From Streptomyces sp. NBC_01241 (lineage in GTDB: Bacteria; Actinomycetota; Actinomycetes; Streptomycetales; Streptomycetaceae), in NCBI RefSeq assembly GCF_041435435.1, contig NZ_CP108494.1, positions 1,674,001 through 1,738,000 of the forward strand: 64,000 nucleotides of DNA. The letters run 5' to 3'. Both the position numbers and the translations under genes were made by a program. Numbering within the stretch: position 1 is the stretch's first letter; each line of letters begins with the position of its first letter. The notes under the pieces are model-generated. The model was not told where the DNA came from, ran no database searches, and saw nothing but the letters and a program-made list of their open reading frames with translations. This document shows, piece by piece, positions 17,091 through 26,206 of this stretch.

Positions 17091-17720
17091 TCAGTGACCG
17101 CGGGCGATCCATTCGTCCAGGTGTGGGGCCTCCGCGCCGATGGTCGTGGAGTCGCCGTGTCCGGTGCGGACGGTGGTCTCCGGATCCAGGGCGAGCAGCC
17201 GGTCCCTGATCGACGCGACGATCGTCGGGAAGTGGGAGAAGGACCGTCCGGTGGCGCCGGGTCCGCCCTGGAAGAGCGTGTCGCCCGTGAAGACGGTGGA
17301 CAGCTCGGGGGCGTACAGACAGACGGCGCCGGGGGCATGGCCGGGGGTGTGCAGGACCCGGAGTGTCGTACCGGCGATCTCCAGCTCCTGGCCGTCGGCC
17401 AGTTCGCCGTCCGGGGCGCGGTCCGGGTGGGTCTGCTTCCACAGCGGCAGGTCGTCGGGGTGGAGCAGGATCGGCGCACCGGTGGCGGCGGCGAGGGCCG
17501 GGGCCGCGTCGATGTGGTCGTTGTGCGCGTGCGTGCAGACGATGGCGCGCAGCGTACGGCCGTTCAGCGCGGCCTCGATGGCGGCGGCGTCATGGGCGGC
17601 GTCGATGACGATCGCCTCGGTGTCGTCGCCGACGATCCAGACGTTGTTGTCGACGTCCCACTCCCCGCCGTCGAGGGCGAAGGTGCCGGAGGTGACGAGG
17701 TGGTCGATGCGGGCGGCCAT
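17091..17720 (-). CDS. MBL-fold metallo-hydrolase coupled to the mycothiol formaldehyde dehydrogenase
   Basis: The 209-residue metallo-beta-lactamase-fold protein has the zinc motif THAHNDHID, a later ligand in HTPGHAPG, the bridging Asp in FTGDTLF, and TGHGDST near the end. Its ATG overlaps the stop of the upstream dehydrogenase (ATGA), so the two are translated together. In Streptomyces this pairing suggests a hydrolase that releases formate from S-formylmycothiol or a related mycothiol thioester. That role is inferred from context. Confidence 0.88.
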   Translation of the reverse strand: MAARIDHLVTSGTFALDGGEWDVDNNVWIVGDDTEAIVIDAAHDAAAIEAALNGRTLRAIVCTHAHNDHIDAAPALAAATGAPILLHPDDLPLWKQTHPDRAPDGELADGQELEIAGTTLRVLHTPGHAPGAVCLYAPELSTVFTGDTLFQGGPGATGRSFSHFPTIVASIRDRLLALDPETTVRTGHGDSTTIGAEAPHLDEWIARGH

Positions 17721-18805
17721 CAGAGGATCACCACCGAGCGCAGCACGTCACCGTCGTGCATCCGGGCGAAGGCCTGCTCGATGTCGCCGAGTCCGATGGT
17801 CTCGGTGACGAACGCGCCGAGGTCGATCCGGCCCTGCTGGTGCAGGTCGATGAGCATCGGGAAGTCGCGCGAGGGCAGGCAGTCGCCGTACCAGGAGGAC
17901 TTGAGCGAGCCGCCGCGGCCGAAGACGTCGATGAGCGGCAGTTCCAGCCGCATCTCCGGGGTGGGGACGCCGACCAGGACGACGGTGCCGGCGAGGTCGC
18001 GGGCGTAGAAGGCCTGCTGGTAGGTCTCCGGGCGGCCGACCGCCTCGATGACGACGTCCGCGCCATTGCCGTCGGTCAGGGCGCGGATCGCCTCGACCGG
18101 GTCGGCGGAGCGGGAGTTGACGGTGTGCGTGGCGCCCATCGTCTTCGCCGTCTCCAGCTTGCGGTCGTCGATGTCCACGGCGATGATCTTCGCCGCGCCG
18201 GCCAGCCGGGCGCCCGCGATCGCCGCGTCGCCGACGCCGCCGCAGCCGATCACGGCGACCGAGTCGCCGCGGCCGACCTGACCGGTGTTGATGGCGGCGC
18301 CGATGCCCGCCATCACGCCGCAGCCGAGGAGCCCCGCGACGGCCGGTGAGACCTCGGGGTCGACCTTGGTGCACTGGCCCGCGGCGACCAGGGTCTTCTC
18401 GGCGAACGCGCCGATGCCGAGCGCCGGCGACAGCTCCGTGCCGTCGAGCAGTGTCATCTTCTGCTTGGCGTTGTGGGTGTTGAAGCAGTACCAGGGGCGG
18501 CCGCGCAGACACGCACGGCACTGCCCGCACACGGCACGCCAGTTGAGGACGACGAAGTCGCCGGGCGCGACGTCCGTGACGCCCTCGCCGACGGACTCCA
18601 CCACGCCCGAGGCCTCATGGCCGAGCAGGAACGGGAACTCGTCGTTGATGCCGCCCTGCTTGTAGTGCAGATCGGTGTGGCAGACGCCGCACGCCTGGAT
18701 CTTCACCACGGCCTCGCCGGGGCCCGGGTCCGGGATGACGATCGTCTCGACCCGTACCGGCTCGTTCTTCCCTGGTGCGATGACCCCTTGCACCTGCTGC
18801 GCCAT
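17720..18805 (-). CDS. mscR: S-(hydroxymethyl)mycothiol dehydrogenase
   Basis: This 361-residue zinc alcohol dehydrogenase oxidises the spontaneous adduct of mycothiol and formaldehyde, using NAD. Catalytic-zinc residues lie in [11 protein letters not shown] and LLGHEASG. The structural zinc site is [15 protein letters not shown]. The Rossmann motif is [20 protein letters not shown]. The sequence closely matches the actinobacterial MscR/AdhE2 type and not a generic alcohol dehydrogenase. It is the first gene of a two-gene operon with the MBL hydrolase. mshC in the same window supplies the cofactor pathway. Confidence 0.92.
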   Translation of the reverse strand: MAQQVQGVIAPGKNEPVRVETIVIPDPGPGEAVVKIQACGVCHTDLHYKQGGINDEFPFLLGHEASGVVESVGEGVTDVAPGDFVVLNWRAVCGQCRACLRGRPWYCFNTHNAKQKMTLLDGTELSPALGIGAFAEKTLVAAGQCTKVDPEVSPAVAGLLGCGVMAGIGAAINTGQVGRGDSVAVIGCGGVGDAAIAGARLAGAAKIIAVDIDDRKLETAKTMGATHTVNSRSADPVEAIRALTDGNGADVVIEAVGRPETYQQAFYARDLAGTVVLVGVPTPEMRLELPLIDVFGRGGSLKSSWYGDCLPSRDFPMLIDLHQQGRIDLGAFVTETIGLGDIEQAFARMHDGDVLRSVVIL

Positions 18806-18962
18806 ACCCTGGTCTCCCTGTTTCCGTCATGTGGTGAAGATCGAACACGAACAACCGTACGTCCCATGAGGGTGTCACGGCGGCGCGCCTCGTTGGCGGG
18901 AAACGACCGCCGTCCACCCGGTGAAATGCACTGGTTTCGGTCAGATGGGGCGAATCGCTGAA

Positions 18963-19118
18963 CTGCCCGGCGCCCCGGTCCCGGTCCCGGTCCCACCAGA
19001 GCGCGCCGGCGACCCGTGCGGTCAGGGAGCCGTCGCGGGCGGCGGTCAGATGGGCGTCGGCCGGGTCGCTCATCGGGCCGAAGTCGCCGGCGACGACGTC
19101 CAGGCGACGGAGCCGTAG
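18963..19118 (-). pseudogene. Relic of a YtcJ-like amidohydrolase
   Basis: A short minus-strand stretch reads MSDPADAHLTAARDGS followed by LTARVAGALWWDRDRDRG. This strongly resembles the internal segment of large YtcJ-type amidohydrolases (DGSLTARVVGALWWDRDRG). No metal-binding motifs or flanking domains remain, and both sides become unrelated sequence. I read it as the leftover of a deleted gene. The rest of the gap from 18806 to 19167 has no recognisable gene. Confidence 0.45.
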
Positions 19119-19167
19119 GGACGGACGGGCCCGGGGGCACGTACCGGCGGCCGGGGTACGGGCCTCA

Positions 19168-19875
19168 TCAGGGCGCGAGCACGTCCAGTTCGTGCAGGGC
19201 GCCCACCGCGATCTCCTTCGTCAGCCGCTGCGCCGCCACCGCGTCGCCCTCGCGCACCGCTTCGGCGAGCCGGACGTGGAGGGTGACCGCGGCCGGGTCC
19301 GGATCCTCGAACATGACCTGGTGATGGGTGCGGCCGGCCAGGACCTCGGCGACGACATCGCCGAGCCGCGCGAACATCTCGTTGCCGGAGGCGTTCAGCA
19401 CGATCCGGTGGAACGCGATGTCGTGCTCCAGGTATCCCTCCAGCTGCTGGCCGCGCGAGGTGGCGACCATACCGAGCGCACACTCGGTGAGGGCCGAGCA
19501 CTGCTCCGGGGTGGCGTTGCGGGCGGCGAGGCCGGCCGCGACCGGTTCGATCGCCGAGCGCAGTACGGTCAGGGAGCGCAGCTGGCGCGGGCGGTCGGCG
19601 CCGGCCAGCCGCCACCGGATGACCTGCGGATCGTAGACGTTCCACGCCTCGGTCGGCCGTACGGTCACGCCGACCCTGCGCCGGGACTCGACCAGGTGCA
19701 TGGATTCGAGGACGCGGATCACTTCCCGTACGACCGTGCGCGAGACGTCGAAGCGCTGGGCCAGCTCGTCGGTACGCAGTACCTGTCCGGGCCGGTGCTC
19801 CCCTGCGGCGATCTCCAGACCCAGGGTGTCCAGCACATGTGTATGCAGCCCGGGGCCCTGTGTGGTCATGGGCAC
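19168..19875 (-). CDS. gntR: GntR-family regulator with FCD domain, likely gluconate repressor
   Basis: The 235-residue protein has an N-terminal winged helix-turn-helix (RTDELAQRFDVSRTVVREVIRVLESMHLV) and an all-helical FCD ligand domain. FCD metal-site residues fit YLEHDIAFHRIVLNASGN and HVRLAEAVREGD. It is divergent from the gluconate kinase and permease genes, so it probably represses them until gluconate or 6-phosphogluconate binds. The start is either the GTG at 19875 or the ATG two codons later at 19869; no ribosome-binding site decides between them. Confidence 0.88.
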   Translation of the reverse strand: MPMTTQGPGLHTHVLDTLGLEIAAGEHRPGQVLRTDELAQRFDVSRTVVREVIRVLESMHLVESRRRVGVTVRPTEAWNVYDPQVIRWRLAGADRPRQLRSLTVLRSAIEPVAAGLAARNATPEQCSALTECALGMVATSRGQQLEGYLEHDIAFHRIVLNASGNEMFARLGDVVAEVLAGRTHHQVMFEDPDPAAVTLHVRLAEAVREGDAVAAQRLTKEIAVGALHELDVLAP

Positions 19876-19905
19876 AGCCTACGGGGCTCCGTTCAGGAAC
19901 AAAAA

Positions 19906-19944
19906 GTACGACGTTTACGTCACAACATCTTGAATAAGTCGTAC
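19906..19944. promoter_or_regulatory. Inverted half-sites in the gntR-gntK intergenic region
   Basis: GTACGAC (19906-19912) and GTCGTAC (19938-19944) form an inverted repeat separated by 25 bases. The second arm also contains the palindrome CGTACG. They lie in the 138-base divergent region between gntR and the gluconokinase gene and are good candidates for GntR binding that represses both directions. Confidence 0.45.
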
Positions 19945-20013
19945 GTATAGGTTTCAGTAGCGCGACGGACCGATGTCGAGGAAGACGTCGAAGTAGACAG
20001 CGAGGCACCACCA

Positions 20014-20523
20014 ATGAGCACCCCCCACGTCGTCGTGGTGATGGGCGTCGCAGGGACCGGCAAGACCACGATCGGCCCCCTGCTCGCCGCCGGACTCGGC
20101 GTTCCGTACGCCGAGGGCGATGACTTCCATCCCGCGGCGAACATCGCCAAGATGTCGGCCGGCATCCCGCTGGACGACTCCGACCGGTGGCCCTGGCTCG
20201 ATGCGATCGGCCGCTGGGCGCACGGCCGGGCGGGGCTCGGCGGGGTGGTGAGCAGCTCGGCGCTCAAGCGGGTCTACCGGGACCGGCTGCGCGCCGAGGC
20301 CCCCGGTGCGGTCTTCCTCCATCTGACCGGCGACCGGACCCTGATCGAGAAGCGCATGGCGGAACGCAAGGGGCACTTCATGCCCACCGCACTGCTCGAC
20401 TCGCAGTTCGCCACCCTGCAGCCGTTGCAGGAGGACGAGGCCGGCGTCTCGGTCGACGTGTCCGGCACCCCCGAAGAAATCACCCAGCGAGCCGTCGCCG
20501 CGTTGCGCCGGCTCGAAAACTAA
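20014..20523 (+). CDS. gntK: Gluconokinase
   Basis: The 169-residue enzyme phosphorylates D-gluconate to 6-phosphogluconate with ATP, feeding the pentose phosphate pathway. The P-loop GVAGTGKTTIG is at the N-terminus. The family signature EGDDFHPAANIAKMSAGIPLDDSDRWPWLD follows, and KRMAERKGHFMPTALLDSQFATLQ is the lid region. Length is normal. It is followed after 11 bases by the permease gene, forming a two-gene operon divergent from the GntR regulator. Confidence 0.95.
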   Translation: MSTPHVVVVMGVAGTGKTTIGPLLAAGLGVPYAEGDDFHPAANIAKMSAGIPLDDSDRWPWLDAIGRWAHGRAGLGGVVSSSALKRVYRDRLRAEAPGAVFLHLTGDRTLIEKRMAERKGHFMPTALLDSQFATLQPLQEDEAGVSVDVSGTPEEITQRAVAALRRLEN

Positions 20524-20534
20524 GGATCACCACC

Positions 20535-21932
20535 GTGACCAGTCTCAGCGTCGAGACGCTGGCAGCGGACGCCGTCGAACCGATCACTTCGGCAGGCAAC
20601 GCGCAGTTGGGCATCGCCGTACTGGCGGGCATCGCCGTCATCGTTCTGCTCATCACCAAGTTCAAGATGCATGCGTTCCTCGCGCTGACCATCGGCTCGC
20701 TGGCGCTCGGCTCGTTCGCCGGCGCCGCGCCCGTGAAGACGATCGCGAGCTTCACCGCCGGTCTCGGCTCGACCGTCGCGGGTGTCGGTGTCCTGATCGC
20801 GCTCGGCGCCATTCTGGGCAAGCTGCTCGCCGACTCCGGCGGCGCGGACCAGATCGTCGACACGATCCTGGCGAAGGCGAGCGGGCGGGCCATGCCGTGG
20901 GCGATGGTCCTGATCGCCTCGATCATCGGTCTGCCGCTGTTCTTCGAGGTCGGGATCGTGCTGCTGATCCCGGTGGTGCTGCTCGTCGCCAAACGCGGCA
21001 ACTACTCCCTGATGCGGATCGGTGTCCCGGCGCTGGCCGGTCTCTCGGTGATGCACGGGCTGATTCCCCCGCACCCCGGCCCGCTGGTGGCGATCGACGC
21101 CCTCGGCGCCAATCTCGGCGTCACGCTCGCGCTGGGTGTCCTGGTCGCGATCCCGACCGTGATCATCGCAGGGCCGGTCTTCTCCCGCTACGCCGCGCGC
21201 TGGGTGGACATCAAGGCTCCGGAGAAGATGATTCCGCAGCGCCCCTCGGAGGAGCTGGAACGGCGTCCCAGCTTCGGCGCCACCCTGGCGACGATCCTGC
21301 TGCCCGTCGTGCTGATGCTCGTCAAGGCCCTGGTCGACATCGTCGTGGACAACCCCGAGAACCACGTCCAGCGGATCACCGATGTGATCGGCTCGCCGCT
21401 GATCGCGCTCCTCGCGGCCGTCATAGTCGGCATGTTCACGCTGGGCCGGGCGGCCGGTTTCACCAAGGGCCGGCTCTCCACCACCGTCGAGAAGTCCCTC
21501 GCCCCGATCGCGGGTGTGCTGCTGATCGTGGGTGCGGGCGGCGGTTTCAAGCAGACACTCATCGACGCCGGTGTGGGCCAGATGATCCTGGACTTCTCCA
21601 AGGACTGGTCGATCCCGGCACTGCTGCTGGGCTGGCTGATCGCCGTCGCGATCCGGCTCGCGACCGGCTCGGCGACCGTGGCCACCATTTCGGCGGCCGG
21701 TCTGGTCGCCCCGCTGGCCGCGGACATGTCGACGTCCCACGCCGCGCTGCTGGTCCTCGCCGTCGGCGCGGGTTCGCTCTTCTTCAGCCACGTCAATGAC
21801 GCCGGGTTCTGGCTGGTGAAGGAGTACTTCGGCATGAACGTCGGTCAGACGATCAAGACCTGGTCGGTGATGGAGACCATCATCTCTGTGGTCTCGCTGG
21901 CCTTCATCATGCTGCTCTCGCTGGTCCTGTAG
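20535..21932 (+). CDS. gntP: GntP-family gluconate:H+ symporter
   Basis: This 465-residue membrane protein has about twelve hydrophobic helices. It carries GntP hallmarks such as GLPLFFEVGIVLLIPVV, HGLIPPHPGPL, and AIRLATGSATVATISAAGL near the C-terminus. It imports gluconate for the kinase encoded just upstream. GTG 20535 follows AAGGATCACCACC; the longer open frame runs through the kinase gene and is discarded. A strong terminator lies downstream. Confidence 0.93.
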   Translation: MTSLSVETLAADAVEPITSAGNAQLGIAVLAGIAVIVLLITKFKMHAFLALTIGSLALGSFAGAAPVKTIASFTAGLGSTVAGVGVLIALGAILGKLLADSGGADQIVDTILAKASGRAMPWAMVLIASIIGLPLFFEVGIVLLIPVVLLVAKRGNYSLMRIGVPALAGLSVMHGLIPPHPGPLVAIDALGANLGVTLALGVLVAIPTVIIAGPVFSRYAARWVDIKAPEKMIPQRPSEELERRPSFGATLATILLPVVLMLVKALVDIVVDNPENHVQRITDVIGSPLIALLAAVIVGMFTLGRAAGFTKGRLSTTVEKSLAPIAGVLLIVGAGGGFKQTLIDAGVGQMILDFSKDWSIPALLLGWLIAVAIRLATGSATVATISAAGLVAPLAADMSTSHAALLVLAVGAGSLFFSHVNDAGFWLVKEYFGMNVGQTIKTWSVMETIISVVSLAFIMLLSLVL

Positions 21933-21990
21933 CGAGCGGCCCCTCCCGCACGGCCCTCCCCCCGCGGCGCAAGCCGGGGCCGTGCCCGAT

Positions 21991-22050
21991 GGCGCCCGAC
22001 CGGCCCGGTACGTATGCCACGGCATGCCTCCGGGGCGGTCGGGCGCCTTT
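21991..22050 (+). terminator. Terminator after the gluconate operon
   Basis: GGCGCCCGACCG (21991-22002) pairs perfectly with CGGTCGGGCGCC (22036-22047), followed by TTT. The loop contains a smaller ATGCC/GGCAT hairpin. It is placed 58 bases after the permease stop. Confidence 0.75.
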
Positions 22051-22198
22051 GCCATGTGCGGCGGACACCCTGCCCGGCCCCACAGCCAACTCCGGTCATG
22101 AACGGGCTGGTTGGCGGTCTCCGGCCGGCCGCCGACCGGCCTGTGGCCCGGTGCCCGAACCGGCGCGGCGTCCGGCGGCCCATGTCAGACTTGATGCC

Positions 22199-22648
22199 AT
22201 GGCGAACTGTGAACCTCTCAAGCCCTTTCTGCTCGCCTTCCCCGGACCGCTGCGCGATCGCCTGGTGGCGGCGGTGCTCGCCGGTGCGAAGGTGTCGACG
22301 ACCGGGCTGCTCGCGGAGTACGAGGCGGAGAAGGAGGAGCTGCCACCGGTGGGTGAGCGGTCCGCGCTGATCAACTCGGACGGCCGGGAGATCGCGGTGC
22401 TGGAGGTGACGGAGGTACGGGTGCTGCGCCTCGGCGACGTCGATCTCCAGCATGCGATCGACGAGGGCGAGGGGGACAGATCGGTGGCCGAGTGGCGTGC
22501 GGGGCACGAGAGGTTCTGGCACGGCAAGGAGATGCGGGAGGCGCTCGGCGACCCGGAGTTCACGGTCGACGACGACACGATGGTCGTCGCCGAACGGTTC
22601 CGGGTCGTCGAGCTGCTGAATCCCGTCGTGGGCGCGGCGGAACGGTAG
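22199..22648 (+). CDS. ASCH domain-containing protein
   Basis: The 149-residue protein fits the ASCH (PUA-like beta-barrel) family: a short N-terminal helix (LLAFPGPLRDRLVAAVLAGAKVSTTGLL), the GERSALINSDGREIAVLEVTEVRVLRLGDVD barrel strands, and a C-terminal WRAGHERFWHGKE segment. ASCH proteins bind RNA or nucleotides, and some are ribonucleases or N4-acetylcytidine amidohydrolases. No catalytic assignment is possible here. ATG 22199 is chosen by family start. The gene stands alone after the gluconate terminator. Confidence 0.82.
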   Translation: MANCEPLKPFLLAFPGPLRDRLVAAVLAGAKVSTTGLLAEYEAEKEELPPVGERSALINSDGREIAVLEVTEVRVLRLGDVDLQHAIDEGEGDRSVAEWRAGHERFWHGKEMREALGDPEFTVDDDTMVVAERFRVVELLNPVVGAAER

Positions 22649-22783
22649 GCGGGGCCGGGCAGCCGGTGCCCTACGGCTGCGACGCGAGGATCTCGCGGCA
22701 GGTCAGGGGCGGCGCGACGGTGCGGAAGCGGGGGGCGGGAACGGGGCCCGGAGCGGAGCCCGGGACCGGGCGCCGGACACCCG

Positions 22784-24439
22784 CTAGCCGACGGCCTTCG
22801 CCGCCGCCCGGCCCGCCGCCCGGCCGGAGAAGATGCAGCCGCCGAGGAAAGTTCCTTCCAGTGAGCGGTAGCCGTGCACCCCGCCGCCGCCGAAACCGGC
22901 CGCCTCCCCCGCCGCGTACACACCGGACAGCGGTGTGCCGTCCTCGGTGAGCACCCGGGAGGACAGGTCCGTCTCCAGCCCGCCGAGCGACTTGCGGGTC
23001 AGGATGTTGAGCCGTACGGCGATCAGCGGACCGGCCTTGGGATCGAGGATGCGGTGCGGTGCCGCCGTACGGATCAGCTTGTCCCCCAGATATGTCCGGG
23101 CGCCGCGGATCGCGGTGATCTGAAGGTCCTTGGTGAAGGGGTTGGCGATCTCGCGGTCGCGGGCGGTGATCACGCGGCGCAGTTCGGCCTCGTCGATCAG
23201 CGGCTCGTCGGTGAGCGCGTTCATTCCGCGGACCAGTGCCGCGAGGTCGTGCTCGACGACGAAGTCCGCCCCGTTGTCCATGAACGCCTTCACCGGCGCC
23301 GGTACGTCGGCGCGGGCCCGGCCGAGCACGTCGCGGATCGACTTTCCGGTCAGGTCGGGGTTCTGCTCGGAGCCGGAGAGCGCGAATTCCTTGCCAATGA
23401 TCTTCCGGTCGAGGACGAACCAGGTGTAGTCGTATCCGGACCTCATGATGTGTTCGAGGGTGCCGAGGGTGTCGAAGCCGGGGAAGAGCGGGACCGGCAG
23501 CCGCTTGCCGCGGGCGTCCAGCCAGAGCGAGGACGGTCCCGGCAGGATGCGGATGCCGTGCCTGGCCCAGATCGGGTTCCAGTTCTCGATGCCCTCGGTG
23601 TAGTGCCACATCCGGTCGCGGTTGATGTGGTGGGCACCCGCCTCCTCGGCGATGCCGAGCATGAGTCCGTCGACATGGGCGGGCACGCCGGAGAGCATCT
23701 TCGCGGGCGGGGTGCCGAGCCGCTGGGGCCACTGCTTGCGTACGAGGTCGTGGTTGCCGCCGATGCCACCGGAGGTGACGATCACCGCCTGGGCCTTCAG
23801 CTCGAAGGTGCCGGCCGTCACCCGGCTGCTCGCGGTGCCGCGGGCGGCCGCGCTCGGCTCCAGTATCTCGCCGGTCACCGTGTCGACGGTGCCCGCGGTG
23901 CGGCCGAGGCCGGTGACCCGGTGGCGGAACTTCAGCCGGACGAGGCCCTTGACGACGCCCGCGCGGACCCGGCGCTCGAAGGGTGCGACGAGGCCGGGAC
24001 CGGTGCCCCAGGTGATGTGGAAGCGGGGTACGGAGTTGCCGTGGCCGGTCGCGTCGTACCCGCCGCGCTCCGCCCAGCCGACGACGGGGAAGAGCCGCAG
24101 CCCCTGGGCGTGCAGCCAGGAGCGCTTCTCACCGGCCGCGAAGTCGACGTACGCCTCGGCCCACTTGTGTGGCCAGTGGTCCTCCTCGCGGTCGAAGCCC
24201 GCCGTGCCGAGCCAGTCCTGGAGGGCCAGCTCATGGCTGTCCTTGATCCGCATCCGGCGCTGCTCGGGCGAGTCGACGAGGAAAAGACCGCCGAAGGACC
24301 AGTGCGCCTGGCCGCCGATGGACTGTTCGGGTTCCTGGTCGAGCAGGATCACCGAGCGGCCCGCGTCGACCAGCTCGGCGGTGGCCACCAGACCCGCGAG
24401 CCCTGCCCCGATAACGATCACATCAGCGTCGTACGCCAT
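22784..24439 (-). CDS. FAD-binding dehydrogenase (succinate dehydrogenase/fumarate reductase flavoprotein-like)
   Basis: The 551-residue flavoprotein opens with the dinucleotide motif DVIVIGAGLAGLVATAELVDAG. A mid-protein SGGIGGNHDLVRKQWP motif and the C-terminal FAD contact GVYAAGEAAGFGGGGVHGYRSLEGTFLGGCIFSGRAAG follow. It belongs to the ketosteroid-dehydrogenase/fumarate-reductase-like group common in actinobacteria. ATG 24439 is favoured since AAGGATGG precedes it. It is monocistronic and its substrate is unknown. The 135 bases between its stop and the ASCH gene contain no gene. Confidence 0.87.
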   Translation of the reverse strand: MAYDADVIVIGAGLAGLVATAELVDAGRSVILLDQEPEQSIGGQAHWSFGGLFLVDSPEQRRMRIKDSHELALQDWLGTAGFDREEDHWPHKWAEAYVDFAAGEKRSWLHAQGLRLFPVVGWAERGGYDATGHGNSVPRFHITWGTGPGLVAPFERRVRAGVVKGLVRLKFRHRVTGLGRTAGTVDTVTGEILEPSAAARGTASSRVTAGTFELKAQAVIVTSGGIGGNHDLVRKQWPQRLGTPPAKMLSGVPAHVDGLMLGIAEEAGAHHINRDRMWHYTEGIENWNPIWARHGIRILPGPSSLWLDARGKRLPVPLFPGFDTLGTLEHIMRSGYDYTWFVLDRKIIGKEFALSGSEQNPDLTGKSIRDVLGRARADVPAPVKAFMDNGADFVVEHDLAALVRGMNALTDEPLIDEAELRRVITARDREIANPFTKDLQITAIRGARTYLGDKLIRTAAPHRILDPKAGPLIAVRLNILTRKSLGGLETDLSSRVLTEDGTPLSGVYAAGEAAGFGGGGVHGYRSLEGTFLGGCIFSGRAAGRAAAKAVG

Positions 24440-24656
24440 GGGTTCCATCCTTGTCGGGGGTCGCAGGCGGAGCGATCCGGTCACGGCCACGGTGAGGGTC
24501 CGGCACGGACGCCGGAGGTTACTCGTGCGTCAGATCCTCTGCACCGGCCGCTGCGGCGTCAACCGCCCGGTCGGCGGCGCCCCGGCCGCACCCCTGGGGC
24601 GCAGGCGCTATCGTCGATACGAATCACCCACTTCTGGCCTGACTTGAGGTAGAAGC

Positions 24657-25550
24657 GTGTCGGTGCTGGTTCTCGTACTCGCCGTGAGTGCCGCCTGCTG
24701 TCTGGGGTTCGGCTTCGTCCTCCAGCAGGACGCCGCTTCCCATGCGCCGAGGAGCGACTATCTCTCCTTCCGGCTGCTGCTGGACCTGATGCGGGTACGG
24801 AGCTGGCTGGCCGGTGTCGGGCTGATGGTCTGCGGCATGGTGCTGGGCGCCCTGGCCCTGGGCAAGGGCGAACTGTCCATCGTCGAACCACTGCTCGCGA
24901 CCAATCTGCTCTTCGCGATGGCCCTGTCTCGCCATCGCACCGGGCAACGGCTCGGCCGGCAGGGCTGGGCCGGGCTCTGGATGCTGGCCGGCGGAGTCGC
25001 CGCGTTCCTACTGGGGGGCCGGCCGCGGGGCGGTGAGGCGGTGACCGATCCGCTGCGGCACTGGCTGGTGATCGGCGTGGTCGTGGGCGTGGCGCTGCTG
25101 CTCACCGCCTTCGCCAAGCGCTATCAGTCCGGGGTCGCCCCGGCGCTGCTCGCGGTGGCGGCCGGACTGCTCTACGGACTCCAGGACGCCCTCACCCGGG
25201 TCACCGGCCAGCGGCTGTCGCAGGACGGCTTCGCGACGTTCGCGACGGCATGGCAGCCGTACGCGGTGGTGGCGCTGGGGGTGACGGGCCTGCTCCTGGT
25301 GCAGAGCGCGTTCGAGACGGGCCCGCTGCGGGTCTCGCTGCCCCCGCTGACCGCCGCGCAGCCGCTGGCCGGGATCGCCTGCGGGGTCGGTTTCCTCGGT
25401 GACCAGCTGCGCACCGACCCCGGCGCGCTGGCCTGGCAGGCGGCCGGTCTCGCGGCGATCGTCACCGGGATCGTCCTGCTGGGACTGCATCCGGCGATGC
25501 CGGAGGGGCCCGTGGGCGGGCGCCGGGAGAAGAGCCTGCTGCCGAGCTGA
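24657..25550 (+). CDS. DMT-superfamily transporter-like membrane protein
   Basis: The 297-residue protein has nine to ten hydrophobic helices with a drug/metabolite-transporter pattern. The first helix is VLVLAVSAACCLGFGFVLQQDAA, and KGELSIVEPLLATNLLFAMAL is a typical mid-segment. An EamA-like repeat follows in the second half (QSAFETGPLRVSLPPLTAAQPLAGIACG). The start is GTG at 24657. Family members export amino acids or small metabolites; the cargo here is unknown. It is divergent from the FAD dehydrogenase. Confidence 0.82.
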   Translation: MSVLVLVLAVSAACCLGFGFVLQQDAASHAPRSDYLSFRLLLDLMRVRSWLAGVGLMVCGMVLGALALGKGELSIVEPLLATNLLFAMALSRHRTGQRLGRQGWAGLWMLAGGVAAFLLGGRPRGGEAVTDPLRHWLVIGVVVGVALLLTAFAKRYQSGVAPALLAVAAGLLYGLQDALTRVTGQRLSQDGFATFATAWQPYAVVALGVTGLLLVQSAFETGPLRVSLPPLTAAQPLAGIACGVGFLGDQLRTDPGALAWQAAGLAAIVTGIVLLGLHPAMPEGPVGGRREKSLLPS

Positions 25551-25678
25551 GCGGGCGGTGCGAGCCCCGCGGGCACGTCTTCCCGCGCGCCCCGCCGCAC
25601 ACCCTCGGTGCGTCCTCCCACCGCTCCCGTCGACCATGCCGGGATGGTCCTGTCAGTCCTCTGATATTGGATGAGGGC

Positions 25679-26197
25679 ATGACTCCTTCTGACGAGATCC
25701 TGGACATCGTCGACGAGAACGACGTGGTCGTGGGGCAGGCCCCGCGCGGTGAGGCGACCGCGCGGGGCCTGCGCCATCGCTGCGTCTTCATCGAGGCCCG
25801 GGATGCCGGGGGCCGGCTCTTCGTGCACCGCAGGACCCCCACGAAGCTGGTCTTCCCGTCCCATTACGACATGTTCGTCGGCGGAGTGGTCGGGGCCGGC
25901 GAGTCGTACGACGAGGCGGCGCTGCGGGAGGCGGAGGAGGAGCTGGGGGTGTCGGGGCTCCCTCGTCCCGAGCCGCTCTTCAAGTTCCTCTACGAGAGCG
26001 CGGAGCACTCCTGGTGGTCCCACGTCTACCAGGTGCGGTGCGAGCTGCCGGTGCACCCCCAGGTCGAGGAGGTCGCCTGGCACACCTTTCTCACCGACGC
26101 GGAGCTGGAGCAGCGGCTCGGCGACTGGGAGTGGGTGCCGGACGGGCTGGAGACGTACCACCGGCTGCGCGCGTTCCGGGCGGGCCGGTCGGTCTAG
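25679..26197 (+). CDS. NUDIX hydrolase
   Basis: The 172-residue protein carries an exact Nudix box, GGVVGAGESYDEAALREAEEELGV, with the catalytic Glu residues for metal binding. The N-terminus (DEILDIVDENDVVVGQAPRGEA) and FVHRRTPTKLVFPSHYDMFVGG resemble the IPP-isomerase-like/YfcD subfamily, which hydrolyses nucleotide or isoprenoid diphosphates. ATG 25679 is used because upstream codons add no family similarity. The next gene starts 9 bases after its stop, so it may share a transcript with the DUF202 pair. Confidence 0.9.
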   Translation: MTPSDEILDIVDENDVVVGQAPRGEATARGLRHRCVFIEARDAGGRLFVHRRTPTKLVFPSHYDMFVGGVVGAGESYDEAALREAEEELGVSGLPRPEPLFKFLYESAEHSWWSHVYQVRCELPVHPQVEEVAWHTFLTDAELEQRLGDWEWVPDGLETYHRLRAFRAGRSV

Positions 26198-26206
26198 GGT
26201 TCACGC

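Noticed and set aside
20187..20534. N-terminal extension of the gluconate permease frame
   Set aside because: It overlaps the gluconokinase in another frame and lacks membrane character; GTG 20535 has a ribosome-binding site and starts the family sequence.
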